Part shown: piece by piece, positions 43,555 through 52,127 of the stretch
How the letters are laid out: each line of letters opens with the position of its first letter
Position numbering within the stretch: the stretch's first letter is position 1
NCBI RefSeq assembly: GCF_900129845.1
Contig: NZ_FQXB01000001.1
Coordinates: 682,001 to 746,000 of the forward strand
Direction: 5' to 3'
DNA: 64,000 nucleotides
Source of the DNA: Cognatiyoonia sediminum
Lineage (GTDB): Bacteria > Pseudomonadota > Alphaproteobacteria > Rhodobacterales > Rhodobacteraceae
Notes under the pieces: generated by a model
Seen by the model: the letters and a program-made list of their open reading frames with translations, nothing else
What the model was told of the DNA's origin: nothing
Databases searched by the model: none
Position numbers and translations under genes: made by a program

Positions 43555-44447
43555 ACGGCGGCCTCCGTCCGGGCCATGAACGCTGCGAGCGTCAATCCTG
43601 CGATTGCATGCCAGATACCCCAGAAAGCAGCGACGACAGCCATGCCCCCTAGTCCACCAAAAAAACCAAAGATGAGAACAAGGCCCAAGCCAGAGTTTTG
43701 GATGCCTGTTTCGATAGTGACAGCCCGACGATCATAGGGGGACAGCCCTGCTAGGGTTGCAATGGTGTATCCCCCGCCAAAACCAAGCGCATTGTGCACG
43801 ATGACGAGCCCAGCAATGCCTCCTGCGAAGGCCAAAAAATGCGTCCAGTTCGCCGCTAGAGCGAGGATAATGAAGGCCACGAAGATGCCCATGGACAACC
43901 ACTGCAGGGGCCTGCGAATTCTCTGTGTCACATCTGGGCGCTTTGCGTTCAATGTGACACCCAGGATCAAAGGCAGGACCAACATCAGGCTCACAGTGAT
44001 AGCTATGCTAATCGGGTCGATCGAAGTCGCTTTCAGGATTTCTGCGGAGGGTCCATAAAGGCCACCCCAAAACGCGATGTTGATTGGGGTTAAGACAATA
44101 GCACCCACCGTCGCAAAACCGGTCATCGACACTGAAAGTGCGGCGTTTCCGCCTGCCCGATGAGTGATAAAATTCGAGATATTTCCTCCAGGGCAAGCCG
44201 CGACAAGAATCAGGCCGAGAGCGACCGAGGCTTGCGGTTGGGCAACCAGCACCAGAAGATAGGTCAGAAATGGCAGTACTAGAAACTGTGATGCCAAACC
44301 GACGAGCACGGGTTTGGGGGCTTTGGCGAGAGATTTGAAATCGCGAGTGGAAAGATCAATCGCGATCGAGAACATCACAATTGCCAAAATTCCATTGAGC
44401 AGTGTTAGGGATCCTCGCGAAAAGTTAAGGAGGGTTTCGTCCATCAT
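43551..44447 (-). CDS. Bile acid:sodium symporter (BASS) family transporter
   Basis: A 298-residue inner-membrane protein with eight to nine hydrophobic helices and the signature AACPGGNISNFITHRAGGNAAL plus ETGIQNSGLGLVL, both sodium- and substrate-binding motifs of BASS transporters. It probably imports an organic anion that the neighbouring monooxygenase and dehydrogenases act on. Overlaps both neighbouring genes by 4 bp. Confidence 0.92.
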   Translation of the reverse strand: MMDETLLNFSRGSLTLLNGILAIVMFSIAIDLSTRDFKSLAKAPKPVLVGLASQFLVLPFLTYLLVLVAQPQASVALGLILVAACPGGNISNFITHRAGGNAALSVSMTGFATVGAIVLTPINIAFWGGLYGPSAEILKATSIDPISIAITVSLMLVLPLILGVTLNAKRPDVTQRIRRPLQWLSMGIFVAFIILALAANWTHFLAFAGGIAGLVIVHNALGFGGGYTIATLAGLSPYDRRAVTIETGIQNSGLGLVLIFGFFGGLGGMAVVAAFWGIWHAIAGLTLAAFMARTEAAV

Positions 44448-45760
44448 GCAATCGACCCTTTCAACTTACCGATCCAGTTTGTCACAGCCTTTCGATAAGT
44501 TGCTTTGTCGACGTAATACGCCATGCGCGGAAGATCGATATAGTTCATCCCACCAGTTGCACGGTCAAAGTCGCCAGATTTGGTCGCTTGTAGCTCGGCC
44601 GCATCTTTGGAGCCATCGTTTAGGCCCTTAATGTATCGGACCACCATCTCAGCCTGTTCATGCCGACCTTGCCAACCTAGGCCCGAAGCTTCGATCATTC
44701 CCAGAACAAAGAGATCGTCGCGCTGAGGATGGAAACAGTTCAAGTAAAGGTACGGGGCATCGCCGTTCCAATTCAATAAGGCGCTGTCGATGAAAGGATA
44801 GTCAAGTTTATACCCCGTTGCTGCGAGGATCATGTCGTATTCCGCGCTGGTTCCGTCTTTGAAATGAACCATCCTGCCGTCAAACCTTTCGACGTCAGGT
44901 TTAACCTCTAAATCACCGTGACCCGCGTGATAAAGGACCAGCGAATTCACAATTGGATGGCTTTCGTAAAGTTTGTAATCCGGTTTCGGAAAGCCATATT
45001 TCTGTGGATTACCGACGAACCAACGTAAAATAGTTCCGTCGACGATACGTTTAAGACGCATCGGGAGTTTGATCGCTCCGCCCATTGTATCGGCGGGTTT
45101 GCCAAAAACATATTTTGGTACGAAGTAATACCCCCGCCGCATTGAGAGATCACAAGATGTGCCGTGATGAATGGCGTCGACAGCAATGTCACAACCGGAA
45201 TTGCCAGCGCCAATGACAAGAACGCGTTTCCCGTCAAACTGTGAAGCGTAGCGGTATTCCGACGAGTGAATGAGTTCCCCGTCAAAATCACCTTTGAATT
45301 CTGGCAGATTTGGCGTGCTCAATGTTCCGTTGGCGATCAGCACCCCAGAAAACTCTTCGGTATATTCACCATCCGCATCTTTCCACTTGACCGTCCAGCC
45401 TTCCCCTGTTCCGCCCAATGGCGTGCACGAGAGAACTGTCGCGCCAAAGTGATAACGGCGCTCTAGGTCGAAATTTTTCGCAAACTCTTGGAAGTATTCT
45501 TTGAGGTCGCGGTGTGAAGGGTACTCAGCCACTTCATCACGCATCGGAAAGTCAGCAAATTCGGTCATCCGCTTTGACGAAATCAGATGCGCAGACTCGT
45601 ACATAGTGGAGCGTGGACCATCGATGTCCCAGAGCCCCCCGACGCCCGAATGCATTTCGAAACCCTGAAACTCTATTCCATGCTCAACGAGCAACTTTGC
45701 CGTCGCAAGGCCCATTGGCCCCGCTCCAATCAGAGCAAACCGTTCACGTGTGACGCTCAT
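44444..45760 (-). CDS. Class B flavin monooxygenase (FMO/Baeyer-Villiger type)
   Basis: A 438-residue enzyme: FAD motif GAGPMGLATAKL at about 11-22, NADPH motif GAGNSGCDIA near 195, and FMO-type FDGELIHSSEY (F-x-G-x3-H-x3-Y). It inserts oxygen into a ketone or oxidises an N or S atom of the substrate. The ATG at 45760 has GGGAGG upstream. First gene of a four-gene operon, divergent from a TetR regulator whose palindromic operator lies between them. Confidence 0.92.
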   Translation of the reverse strand: MSVTRERFALIGAGPMGLATAKLLVEHGIEFQGFEMHSGVGGLWDIDGPRSTMYESAHLISSKRMTEFADFPMRDEVAEYPSHRDLKEYFQEFAKNFDLERRYHFGATVLSCTPLGGTGEGWTVKWKDADGEYTEEFSGVLIANGTLSTPNLPEFKGDFDGELIHSSEYRYASQFDGKRVLVIGAGNSGCDIAVDAIHHGTSCDLSMRRGYYFVPKYVFGKPADTMGGAIKLPMRLKRIVDGTILRWFVGNPQKYGFPKPDYKLYESHPIVNSLVLYHAGHGDLEVKPDVERFDGRMVHFKDGTSAEYDMILAATGYKLDYPFIDSALLNWNGDAPYLYLNCFHPQRDDLFVLGMIEASGLGWQGRHEQAEMVVRYIKGLNDGSKDAAELQATKSGDFDRATGGMNYIDLPRMAYYVDKATYRKAVTNWIGKLKGSIA

Positions 45761-45786
45761 CCGTGCCTCCCTTTTCACAATTAGAT

Positions 45787-45800
45787 TGAACAAGTGTTCA
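45787..45800. promoter_or_regulatory. Palindromic operator TGAACAAGTGTTCA for the TetR regulator
   Basis: The 14-bp sequence TGAACA-AG-TGTTCA is a perfect inverted repeat except for its two central bases. It lies between the divergent monooxygenase (start 45760) and TetR (start 45821) genes, the normal place for a site repressing both directions. Confidence 0.75.
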
Positions 45801-45820
45801 TTCTAAGGCAAGGTATAAGA

Positions 45821-46465
45821 ATGAGCAATTCGCAAGCCACTGGAAAGATAAGGAAAAGAGCACTCTCCGAACGTGCCAAGCAGACCCGAGAGAGGGTGTT
45901 TGACGCAGCGGAAACCATCTTTGCCACCCGTGGATTCGATGGAGCAACGATTCGAGACATAGCTGCCGCCGCTGGTGAACCGGTCGGAACAATTCACCAT
46001 CATGGAGGTGGAAAAGAGGCCTTGTTCAACACCGTTGTCGCGCGCCGTGCAGAAACGTTGTCACAGGCGCGCCTTGCGGCGTTGGAAGCAGCTGGGGCTA
46101 GCAAACCTATGGATTTGCGGTCAGTTTTGAGCGCTTTCATTCGACCGCTCTTTGATCTGGTCGAGGAAGATCCACGCTGGCAGAACTATGCAAAATTGGT
46201 CGCTTTCGTTTCCGTCGATGATCGATGGACAGAGATTGCCGCCCAACATTTTGACCCGACCGCGCAAAAGTTCATGGAAGAACTTCAGTGTCTCCTACCA
46301 AAATTGTCGCGTCAAAGAATCGCTGAAGGGTTTGTCTTCACTGTAAGTGCAATGCTGGCCTTGGTGACGTCAGAACGAAGGATATCAGCGTTGGGGGAAG
46401 GTACTAGTCATACCGCGAGCGTCGATCATTTAGTTACGTTCTGCGCGGCAGGATTCGGCGATTAG
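45821..46465 (+). CDS. TetR-family regulator
   Basis: A 214-residue regulator with the TetR DNA-binding domain (RVFDAAETIFATRGFDGATI, then REPVGTIHHH-like segment seen as GEPVGTIHHHGGGKEALF). The C-terminal domain resembles CecR/TetR_C ligand domains. It is divergent from the monooxygenase-BASS-SDR-SDR operon and likely represses it and itself through the palindrome at 45787-45800. The inducer is probably the transported substrate. Confidence 0.92.
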   Translation: MSNSQATGKIRKRALSERAKQTRERVFDAAETIFATRGFDGATIRDIAAAAGEPVGTIHHHGGGKEALFNTVVARRAETLSQARLAALEAAGASKPMDLRSVLSAFIRPLFDLVEEDPRWQNYAKLVAFVSVDDRWTEIAAQHFDPTAQKFMEELQCLLPKLSRQRIAEGFVFTVSAMLALVTSERRISALGEGTSHTASVDHLVTFCAAGFGD

Positions 46466-46536
46466 AACTTCAATTGGTAGGATCAATAAGCGACTTCGCT
46501 GAAGCTGCAAATCGAACTTATTCCTTAGCCTCTAGG

Positions 46537-47275
46537 TTAGAGCCCCACCCCAGCGTACGTTACACCGCTTAGCTCAGCCACTTCGCGTTTCTAGCTTGTG
46601 ATGTCCCTAACGTCAAAATCTGAAAGGCTGTCATGGCCACAAGCGCGAGCAAGCACCTGCATCAATTCAACAGAAGCGCCAAAGTAGCGCGCAAGTTTCT
46701 CGGCACCGATTTGTACGTCGAGCCGTTTACGTAACTCTGGCTTCTGCGTCGCCACGCCAACTGGGCAATTGTTCGAATTGCACATCCGCGCTGCGATGCA
46801 GCCAACGGCCTGCATGGCTGAGTTCGACACAGCGACAGCATCCGCGCCCAGTGCCATGGCCTTCGCGAAATCCTCAGCAACGCGCAGCCCGCCGGTGATC
46901 ACCAGCGTAACTTCTCGGCCGGTTTTGGCGTCGAGATGACGCCGCGCCCGGCCAAGAGCGGGAATGGTGGGAATTGAGATATGGTCGCGGAAGACTAGCG
47001 GGGCCGCTCCGGTCCCGCCGCCGCGCCCGTCCAAAATGATGTAATCGGCACTTGCTTCCAGCGCGAAATCGATATCGTCTTCGATGTGGTTTGCAGACAG
47101 CTTGAATCCGATTGGAATCCCGCCTGACCGCTCACGTACTTCATCGGCAATGCGTTTGAAATCAGCGGCGGAGTGAAGTTCGGGGAAAGTTGCTGGCGAG
47201 ATCGCGGATTGACCCGGTTCCAGACCACGTACTTCTGCGATCTTGCCCTGAACTTTGTCACCGGGCAGATGGCGG
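46537..47275 (-). pseudogene. FMN-dependent glutamate-synthase-like protein (MgsC/GlxD type), fragment
   Basis: The frame begins abruptly at HLPGDKVQGKIAEVRGL, the middle of the family's domain, and runs through SISPATFPEL-like sequence, GIPIGFKLSANHIEDDIDFA, ILDGRGGGTGAAPL and NNCPVGVATQKPE. About the first half of the expected protein is missing. A TAG at 46591-46593 interrupts the frame, which continues KREVAELSGVTYAGVGL to a TAA at 46537; relatives have Trp at the TAG. The 5' edge coincides with the truncated start of the plus-strand gene, a deletion junction near 47272. Function: FMN domain making glutamate or N-methylglutamate. Confidence 0.85.
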
Positions 47276-48326
47276 ACCAGAACAGATCGCGCCAAGTGCC
47301 ATCACCAACATAGATGCCAAGATTGCGGAGCTTTTGGGCGTAGGCGTCCACGCGATTGAGCTGAACGATATGGCGTCACATCCAGTGAGCCATGACCTCT
47401 ATATCTCGGTCACGCTGATCGGTAACTCTAGCACGCAGCCAGCGCTGATTCGGGTGACGCAGGACCAAGAAGTTAGCTTAGTTGATTTGGCCGCGCTCGA
47501 CTTCCAAATGCAGGCGCTCACCGAGTTCCCAGAAAGCGAGACGACGTTTGGGGTGCGCGGCATGGGGCCAGTGCCCCATTTGGAACGAGACGTGGCAAAG
47601 GGGGACATCCCGCTTAGCTCGCTCGCCATCATGGATATTGAATTCTATGACGGGGAGTTATTCGTCGCCGGCGTAGCTCATGACAACTTCCTCTCTTCAC
47701 TGCGTCGAATTGCTTACCCTTTTGACGGCACGCAGGGCGTGACCAATGTCGAGATGTATCACATCGCGCATGACCAGTACGAAAGCCGCGCGCCGATCCG
47801 GGCCATGTCCGTGCAAGAGATCGACGGCAAACCACAACTAGTAGCGGCGTACACATGTAGCCCGATCGTTCTGGTGCCGCTGGAAGATATCCAAGATGGC
47901 GCAAAGATTTCGGCCAACACCATCATGGACTACGGCAATGGCCAACCGCTCGACATGATCCCATTTGAGATGCAGGGACAATCGATGTTGTTTGTCACCA
48001 ACGACAGCCGGTCCCCTCAGGTCATTCCGGTGGCCGGACTGCAAGATGCAGAGGTCGTGGATCACACCGATTTCGAGCGAGGCGGCAAACTCGACCTGCA
48101 TCCGGTGATGCCTTTTGGCCCCGTTGGTGAAGCGGTGATGTTTGACGGCATGTCGATGCATATGACGCTTGTCGGTGACGGTATGCTGGCCTCCATCACA
48201 CGTGATCTTTACACCGGCGATCTGAACCTCGACACCAATCCGACGTTCTTCCCCAATCGCATTCACAACATGCGCGCGGAATTCGACTTCCCACAGTATG
48301 CGCCTGATCCAACTCGGCTGCAGTGA
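47272..48326 (+). pseudogene. Exported propeller-like protein, 5'-truncated
   Basis: The reading frame is intact from the junction near 47272 to a TGA at 48324-48326 (about 350 codons) but begins without a start codon, signal peptide or ribosome site; the first in-frame ATG is at 47373. Features are IAELLGVGVHAIELND, FGVRGMGPVPHLE, and repeated acidic segments with FVTNDSRSPQVIPVAGLQ, suggesting a beta-propeller-like exported protein. I do not recognise the family. Together with the facing glutamate-synthase fragment it lost its 5' end and promoter in one deletion. Translation from an internal start cannot be excluded. Confidence 0.68.
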
Positions 48327-49408
48327 TGATTGATATGAAGATCAAAACGGGGATCGCCACGCTTGTGGCGGTCCTTATGACCGCGTTAGCTCCTATGACG
48401 TTTGCACAAGACCTAACCGTTCCCCAAAGCGCCACAGATCCATTGGTTCTGAAAATCGGAGAAGGCACGCCCGATCCTGATATGCTTGAGGTGTTTGTGG
48501 CCGATGCAGACACCGCTATCGCTGGCCGCTATTTTGTGAACGAAACGTCGCTGACTTTCGTTCCTGCCTTTGGCTTTGAAGCTGGGCAAACATACGTTGC
48601 AAAAATAGGTAACGACGGCGACGTGCAAGAGGTTCCATTTTCTCTTGCCGCAGCGGTTGCAACTCAGCCCGCTAAGGTGACAGCGGCTTATCCTAGCGGC
48701 GATGTGCTCCCCGAAAATACGCTGCGCTTTTACTTACACTTCTCCGTTCCAATGCAGCCTCAGGTCGCTTTTGACTACATCCGTTTGGTTGACGAAGCAG
48801 GCGTTGTAGACGCCGCCGCATTCATGCAGTTCAAACAAGAATTGTGGAACGAAGATAGGACACGTTTGACACTCTTGATCGACCCGGGCCGCATCAAACG
48901 CGAAGTCTCGACCAATGTTGCGCTTGGCCCGGCCTTGCTCGAAGGGAGGCGATACACACTTGAAGTAAACAGTGGCTGGTATTCTGCCGACGGACTATCC
49001 GTGCTGCCCGGCTTTGCTAAAACGTTCAATGTGACCTCGGACCTTCGCACGCGCCCTGACCTTTCCTTATGGAGCGCAAATGCACCTTGCACCGGAACGC
49101 GCGATCCCCTGATTGTAACATTGGACCGTCCTTTCGACCGCCACTTGCTGCAGCGAGCCCTGCGCGTTGAAACAAAGACGAACACCGAAATAAAGGGCCA
49201 CTTTGAAGTCGAAAACATGGAGCAGCAAGTCAGCTTCACGCCGCTCGCTCCTTGGCCGGTTGAAGAGCTAGAACTGTTGGCGGACCCAACGCTAGAGGAT
49301 GTGGCGGGAAACAACTTTCAGGATTTGCTCGATCACGTTGCCGGATCGCAGGATCACAGTCCTCCGACGATTATCCTCTCTATTAGTCCCGTCGAATGCG
49401 CGAACTAG
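48326..49408 (+). CDS. Exported protein with Ig-like (SbsA-type) domains
   Basis: A 360-residue secreted protein: signal peptide about 1-28 (ending MTFAQD), then beta-rich domains of the SbsA Ig-like type, seen as NTLRFYLHFSVPMQPQV and a second LDRPFDRHLLQRALRVE with ENMEQQVSFTPLAPW. The ATG overlaps the stop of the truncated gene upstream (TGATG), so the two formed one unit and this gene probably lost its promoter with the deletion. Substrate or partner unknown. Confidence 0.78.
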   Translation: MIDMKIKTGIATLVAVLMTALAPMTFAQDLTVPQSATDPLVLKIGEGTPDPDMLEVFVADADTAIAGRYFVNETSLTFVPAFGFEAGQTYVAKIGNDGDVQEVPFSLAAAVATQPAKVTAAYPSGDVLPENTLRFYLHFSVPMQPQVAFDYIRLVDEAGVVDAAAFMQFKQELWNEDRTRLTLLIDPGRIKREVSTNVALGPALLEGRRYTLEVNSGWYSADGLSVLPGFAKTFNVTSDLRTRPDLSLWSANAPCTGTRDPLIVTLDRPFDRHLLQRALRVETKTNTEIKGHFEVENMEQQVSFTPLAPWPVEELELLADPTLEDVAGNNFQDLLDHVAGSQDHSPPTIILSISPVECAN

Positions 49409-49687
49409 TGTGGTCCGCTCGCCTACGAAATATCAATGTGCAGCATAAGGTCTCAGTCGCGATCTGACCCAGACAAGTGACAATTCGTTCAGGTCTTGAG
49501 ATCGAAATAAAATTGAATTCACCTAGAACTTCGAATTCCTTACTTGCGTATCGTCGCGAAGGACTCACCTAAGAACTTTGTGTCCCATTTGAGCGCCGTC
49601 GCAAACCACGACTAGCATTTGTGAACAACATCAATTCGAAAGTCTATCTTGCGGCGCCGTGAGAAGTTATCTAGTCAAAACAATTGT

Positions 49688-49777
49688 GGAGAGGTGCCGG
49701 AGTGGTCGAACGGGGCGGTCTCGAAAACCGTTGTGCCTTTACGGGTACCCAGGGTTCGAATCCCTGTCTCTCCGCCA
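49688..49777 (+). tRNA. tRNA-Ser (anticodon CGA)
   Basis: A 90-base gene with a 7-bp acceptor stem (GGAGAGG pairing TCTCTCC, one G-U), D-loop sequence GAGTGGTCGAACGGGGC, anticodon loop CTCGAAA (anticodon CGA), a long class II variable arm, T-loop GGTTCGAATCC and encoded GCCA end. The long variable arm and CGA show serine decoding UCG. Confidence 0.97.
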
Positions 49778-49799
49778 TAGCAGCGTCTTGGACGTTGGC

Positions 49800-50663
49800 T
49801 TACTCTTGACTGGTAAATTGAACTGAAGCCAATTTATCCAAAAGCCATTGTCGAAATTCTTCGGCCTCCGGCACACCTTCGTTTACGGATAGGTAATACC
49901 CTTCTTGACCAAACAACTTTTGCTCATCGACCCTCTCTACCAGACCGGTTGAAACCGCATGAGGCTCCAAAAGTTCGCTGATCAAGGCGACACCATTTCC
50001 GTCGGCCGCCATTTGTAAGGCCATGCCATATGTATCGGTATAGATAGTTGGCTTGAGTTTTTGATCGCCGTCCTGCTTCCAGTCTGACCAACTCACAGAA
50101 GTACCGACAGTCTCGATAAGCGGTAGATCCGCGAGATTGCCTTGAAGCCTCGGCGATTTTAATGCCACCAATGCATTGGGTTCTAGCAGTTCCGCGTTGG
50201 CGCCGACCTGCTTATCTGATCCAAAACGGATTTCGACATCTGCGCGTGCGACTTGAAAATCGTCTGGCCACACAGCGCTGAGAATTCTGATTTTGATATC
50301 AGGGTGTTGCTCTCGAAACTCTGACAAGTGAGGAGTTATGAGCCACTGCGCCACACTTACGGAAGTCGCGATGGTAAGCAGGTTTGTTGAGGGGCCAAGT
50401 TCAAATGATTTTGCCGCAGCAGAAAGAGTTTCTAGAGCCGCACCCACTTGAGGCAGTAATTTCCGACCCTCATCCGTGAGGGCGAGACCACGAGGTCGCC
50501 TTGAAAAAAGCAGCACGCCAAGTCGCATCTCCAGAGATTTGACTTGTTGACTAACCGCCGATTGGGTCAAGCCAATCTCATCTGCAGCGGCTGTAAAACT
50601 CAACGTCCGAGCTGCAGCTTCAAACGATCGAAACCAAGTTAGCGGTGGGAGCGATTTCGCCAT
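49800..50663 (-). CDS. LysR-family transcriptional regulator
   Basis: A 287-residue LysR regulator of the GcvA-like type: helix-turn-helix LSFTAAADEIGLTQSAVSQQ at about 21-40 and a C-terminal ligand-binding domain. It is divergent from the AA_synth/hydrolase/flavin reductase/LLM/ALDH operon with 104 bp between the starts, and so is the likely activator of that operon. Inducer unknown. Confidence 0.92.
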   Translation of the reverse strand: MAKSLPPLTWFRSFEAAARTLSFTAAADEIGLTQSAVSQQVKSLEMRLGVLLFSRRPRGLALTDEGRKLLPQVGAALETLSAAAKSFELGPSTNLLTIATSVSVAQWLITPHLSEFREQHPDIKIRILSAVWPDDFQVARADVEIRFGSDKQVGANAELLEPNALVALKSPRLQGNLADLPLIETVGTSVSWSDWKQDGDQKLKPTIYTDTYGMALQMAADGNGVALISELLEPHAVSTGLVERVDEQKLFGQEGYYLSVNEGVPEAEEFRQWLLDKLASVQFTSQE

Positions 50664-50677
50664 TGATCAAGTTATCC

Positions 50678-50692
50678 ATTAGCTTTTTTAAT
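50678..50692. promoter_or_regulatory. Candidate LysR operator (ATTA-N7-TAAT)
   Basis: ATTA (50678-50681) and TAAT (50689-50692) form an inverted repeat fitting the T-N11-A pattern of LysR sites, in the divergent promoter region just upstream of the LysR start. Short and AT-rich, so chance occurrence is possible. Confidence 0.35.
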
Positions 50693-50767
50693 GCCTAAGC
50701 ACATGGAGCCATCATTTGTCAAAGATTCTGGCGCTTTCTAAATTCGCAAGAAGATGTCGGAGGTTCC

Positions 50768-51367
50768 ATGAAACCGCAGATTCGTAAAATCGTTACATAT
50801 GACGACGAGATTTTGATTGAGGGATTTAGAGCCGCCAAACGACCTTGGCGGATGTTTGCTGTTGCAGCCATTATTCAAAACCCATGGGCGGGTCGTTTCG
50901 TAGAAGACTTGAAACCTGAAATTCAAGCCTTTGGCCCAATCCTAGGTAAGATGATGACCGAGAGGATGCTCGCACTTGCAGGTTCTGGTGAGGCGATTGA
51001 AGCTTATGGCAAAGCTGCCGTCGTCGGCTTAGACGGCGAGATCGAACACGCCTCTGGCCTTATCCATACTTTGCGATTTGGCAATCATTACCGACAGGCC
51101 GTCGACGCGAAATCCTATCTTGCCTTCACGAACACGCGAGGCGGTGCCAATGCACCTATTATGGTGCCCTTGATGGATACGAACGACGTTGGGCGAAGAT
51201 CGCATTATCTTACGATCCAGTTCGCGATCCCTGATGCGCCGCGAGACGATGAAGTCGTGATCGTGCTAGGCGCTGCAACCTCAGGTCGTCCGCATCATCG
51301 CATCGGCGATCGGTACCAGGATCTAAAGGATTTAGGTCATGATGTGGACAACCCAGCCGCGGTCTGA
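50768..51367 (+). CDS. Amino acid synthesis (AA_synth, DUF1185) family protein
   Basis: A 199-residue soluble protein: IRKIVTYDDEILIEGFR start, WAGRFVEDLKPEI, GKAAVVGLDGEIEHASGLIH and FTNTRGGANAPIMVPL. This fits the DUF1185 family, which is annotated as amino-acid synthesis without a demonstrated reaction. Its place at the head of a flavin-monooxygenase operon suggests it acts on the ring-opened product or intermediate; that is inference. The next gene starts 29 bp inside this one. Confidence 0.82.
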   Translation: MKPQIRKIVTYDDEILIEGFRAAKRPWRMFAVAAIIQNPWAGRFVEDLKPEIQAFGPILGKMMTERMLALAGSGEAIEAYGKAAVVGLDGEIEHASGLIHTLRFGNHYRQAVDAKSYLAFTNTRGGANAPIMVPLMDTNDVGRRSHYLTIQFAIPDAPRDDEVVIVLGAATSGRPHHRIGDRYQDLKDLGHDVDNPAAV

Positions 51368-52127
51368 GATCGCTGGATACCCGGCGATCGTAAAAGGCAA
51401 AGGGCAGCCCGTGCTGTTTCTGCACGGCGTAGGTTTGCGAGCGGAGGCTTGGGCTGCGCAATTGGACGGGTTAGCGAACCACGCCCAAGTGTTTGCTCCC
51501 GACATGCTTGGACACGGGGAAAACAAGCGATCCAGATCATCACAAACAATGTCGGATTATCTGGATGTCACATCAGCCATTCTTGGTTCGTTGCCGTTCC
51601 CTGCAATCGTGGTGGGACATTCGATGGGATCGATGCTTGCCTTGGCACTGGCGAAACAACACCCTGACCTCGTCGAGACAGTCGTCGCGCTCAATGCCAT
51701 CTTCGATCGAAGCAATGCGGCCGCCAAAGCCGTGCAATCTCGTGCCGATGAATTGGATGGGGTAACGCAGGTTGATCCAACGGTGACGCTCGAGCGTTGG
51801 TTTGAAGACAAGGAAAGCCCAGAACGTGACGCGTGTCGATCGTGGCTCGAAACAGTTGATCCCTCTGCCTACAAATCGGCCTACACAGCCTTTGCCTACA
51901 GCCAAATTCCAAACCGTGAACTGCTGACGAACGTTGCCTGTCCATCCATTTTCATGACCGGCGTACAAGAGCCGAACTCAACGCCAGCAATGTCGACAAC
52001 GATGGCCGAAATCGTGCCTCGCGGCCGCGCAATTATCGTCGAAGGTGCCGCGCATATGCTTCCCATGACCCACCCCGATCAAGTGAACTCGGTTCTTTTG
52101 GAAATTTTGGAAGGCGCCGCACAATGA
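51339..52127 (+). CDS. Alpha/beta hydrolase
   Basis: A 262-residue hydrolase: VLFLHGVGLRAEAW oxyanion region, nucleophile elbow GHSMGS and a GAAHMLPMTHPD motif with the catalytic His. Its position between the DUF1185 gene and the flavin reductase, with overlaps on both sides (29 and 4 bp), recalls RutD in the pyrimidine-degradation operon, so ester, amide or carbamate hydrolysis of an oxidation product is plausible. Confidence 0.9.
   Translation: MMWTTQPRSEIAGYPAIVKGKGQPVLFLHGVGLRAEAWAAQLDGLANHAQVFAPDMLGHGENKRSRSSQTMSDYLDVTSAILGSLPFPAIVVGHSMGSMLALALAKQHPDLVETVVALNAIFDRSNAAAKAVQSRADELDGVTQVDPTVTLERWFEDKESPERDACRSWLETVDPSAYKSAYTAFAYSQIPNRELLTNVACPSIFMTGVQEPNSTPAMSTTMAEIVPRGRAIIVEGAAHMLPMTHPDQVNSVLLEILEGAAQ

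Noticed and set aside
47190-47272. First part of the long plus-strand frame as true N-terminus of the exported protein
   Set aside because: This part is antisense to the conserved glutamate-synthase fragment and has no signal peptide or ribosome site.
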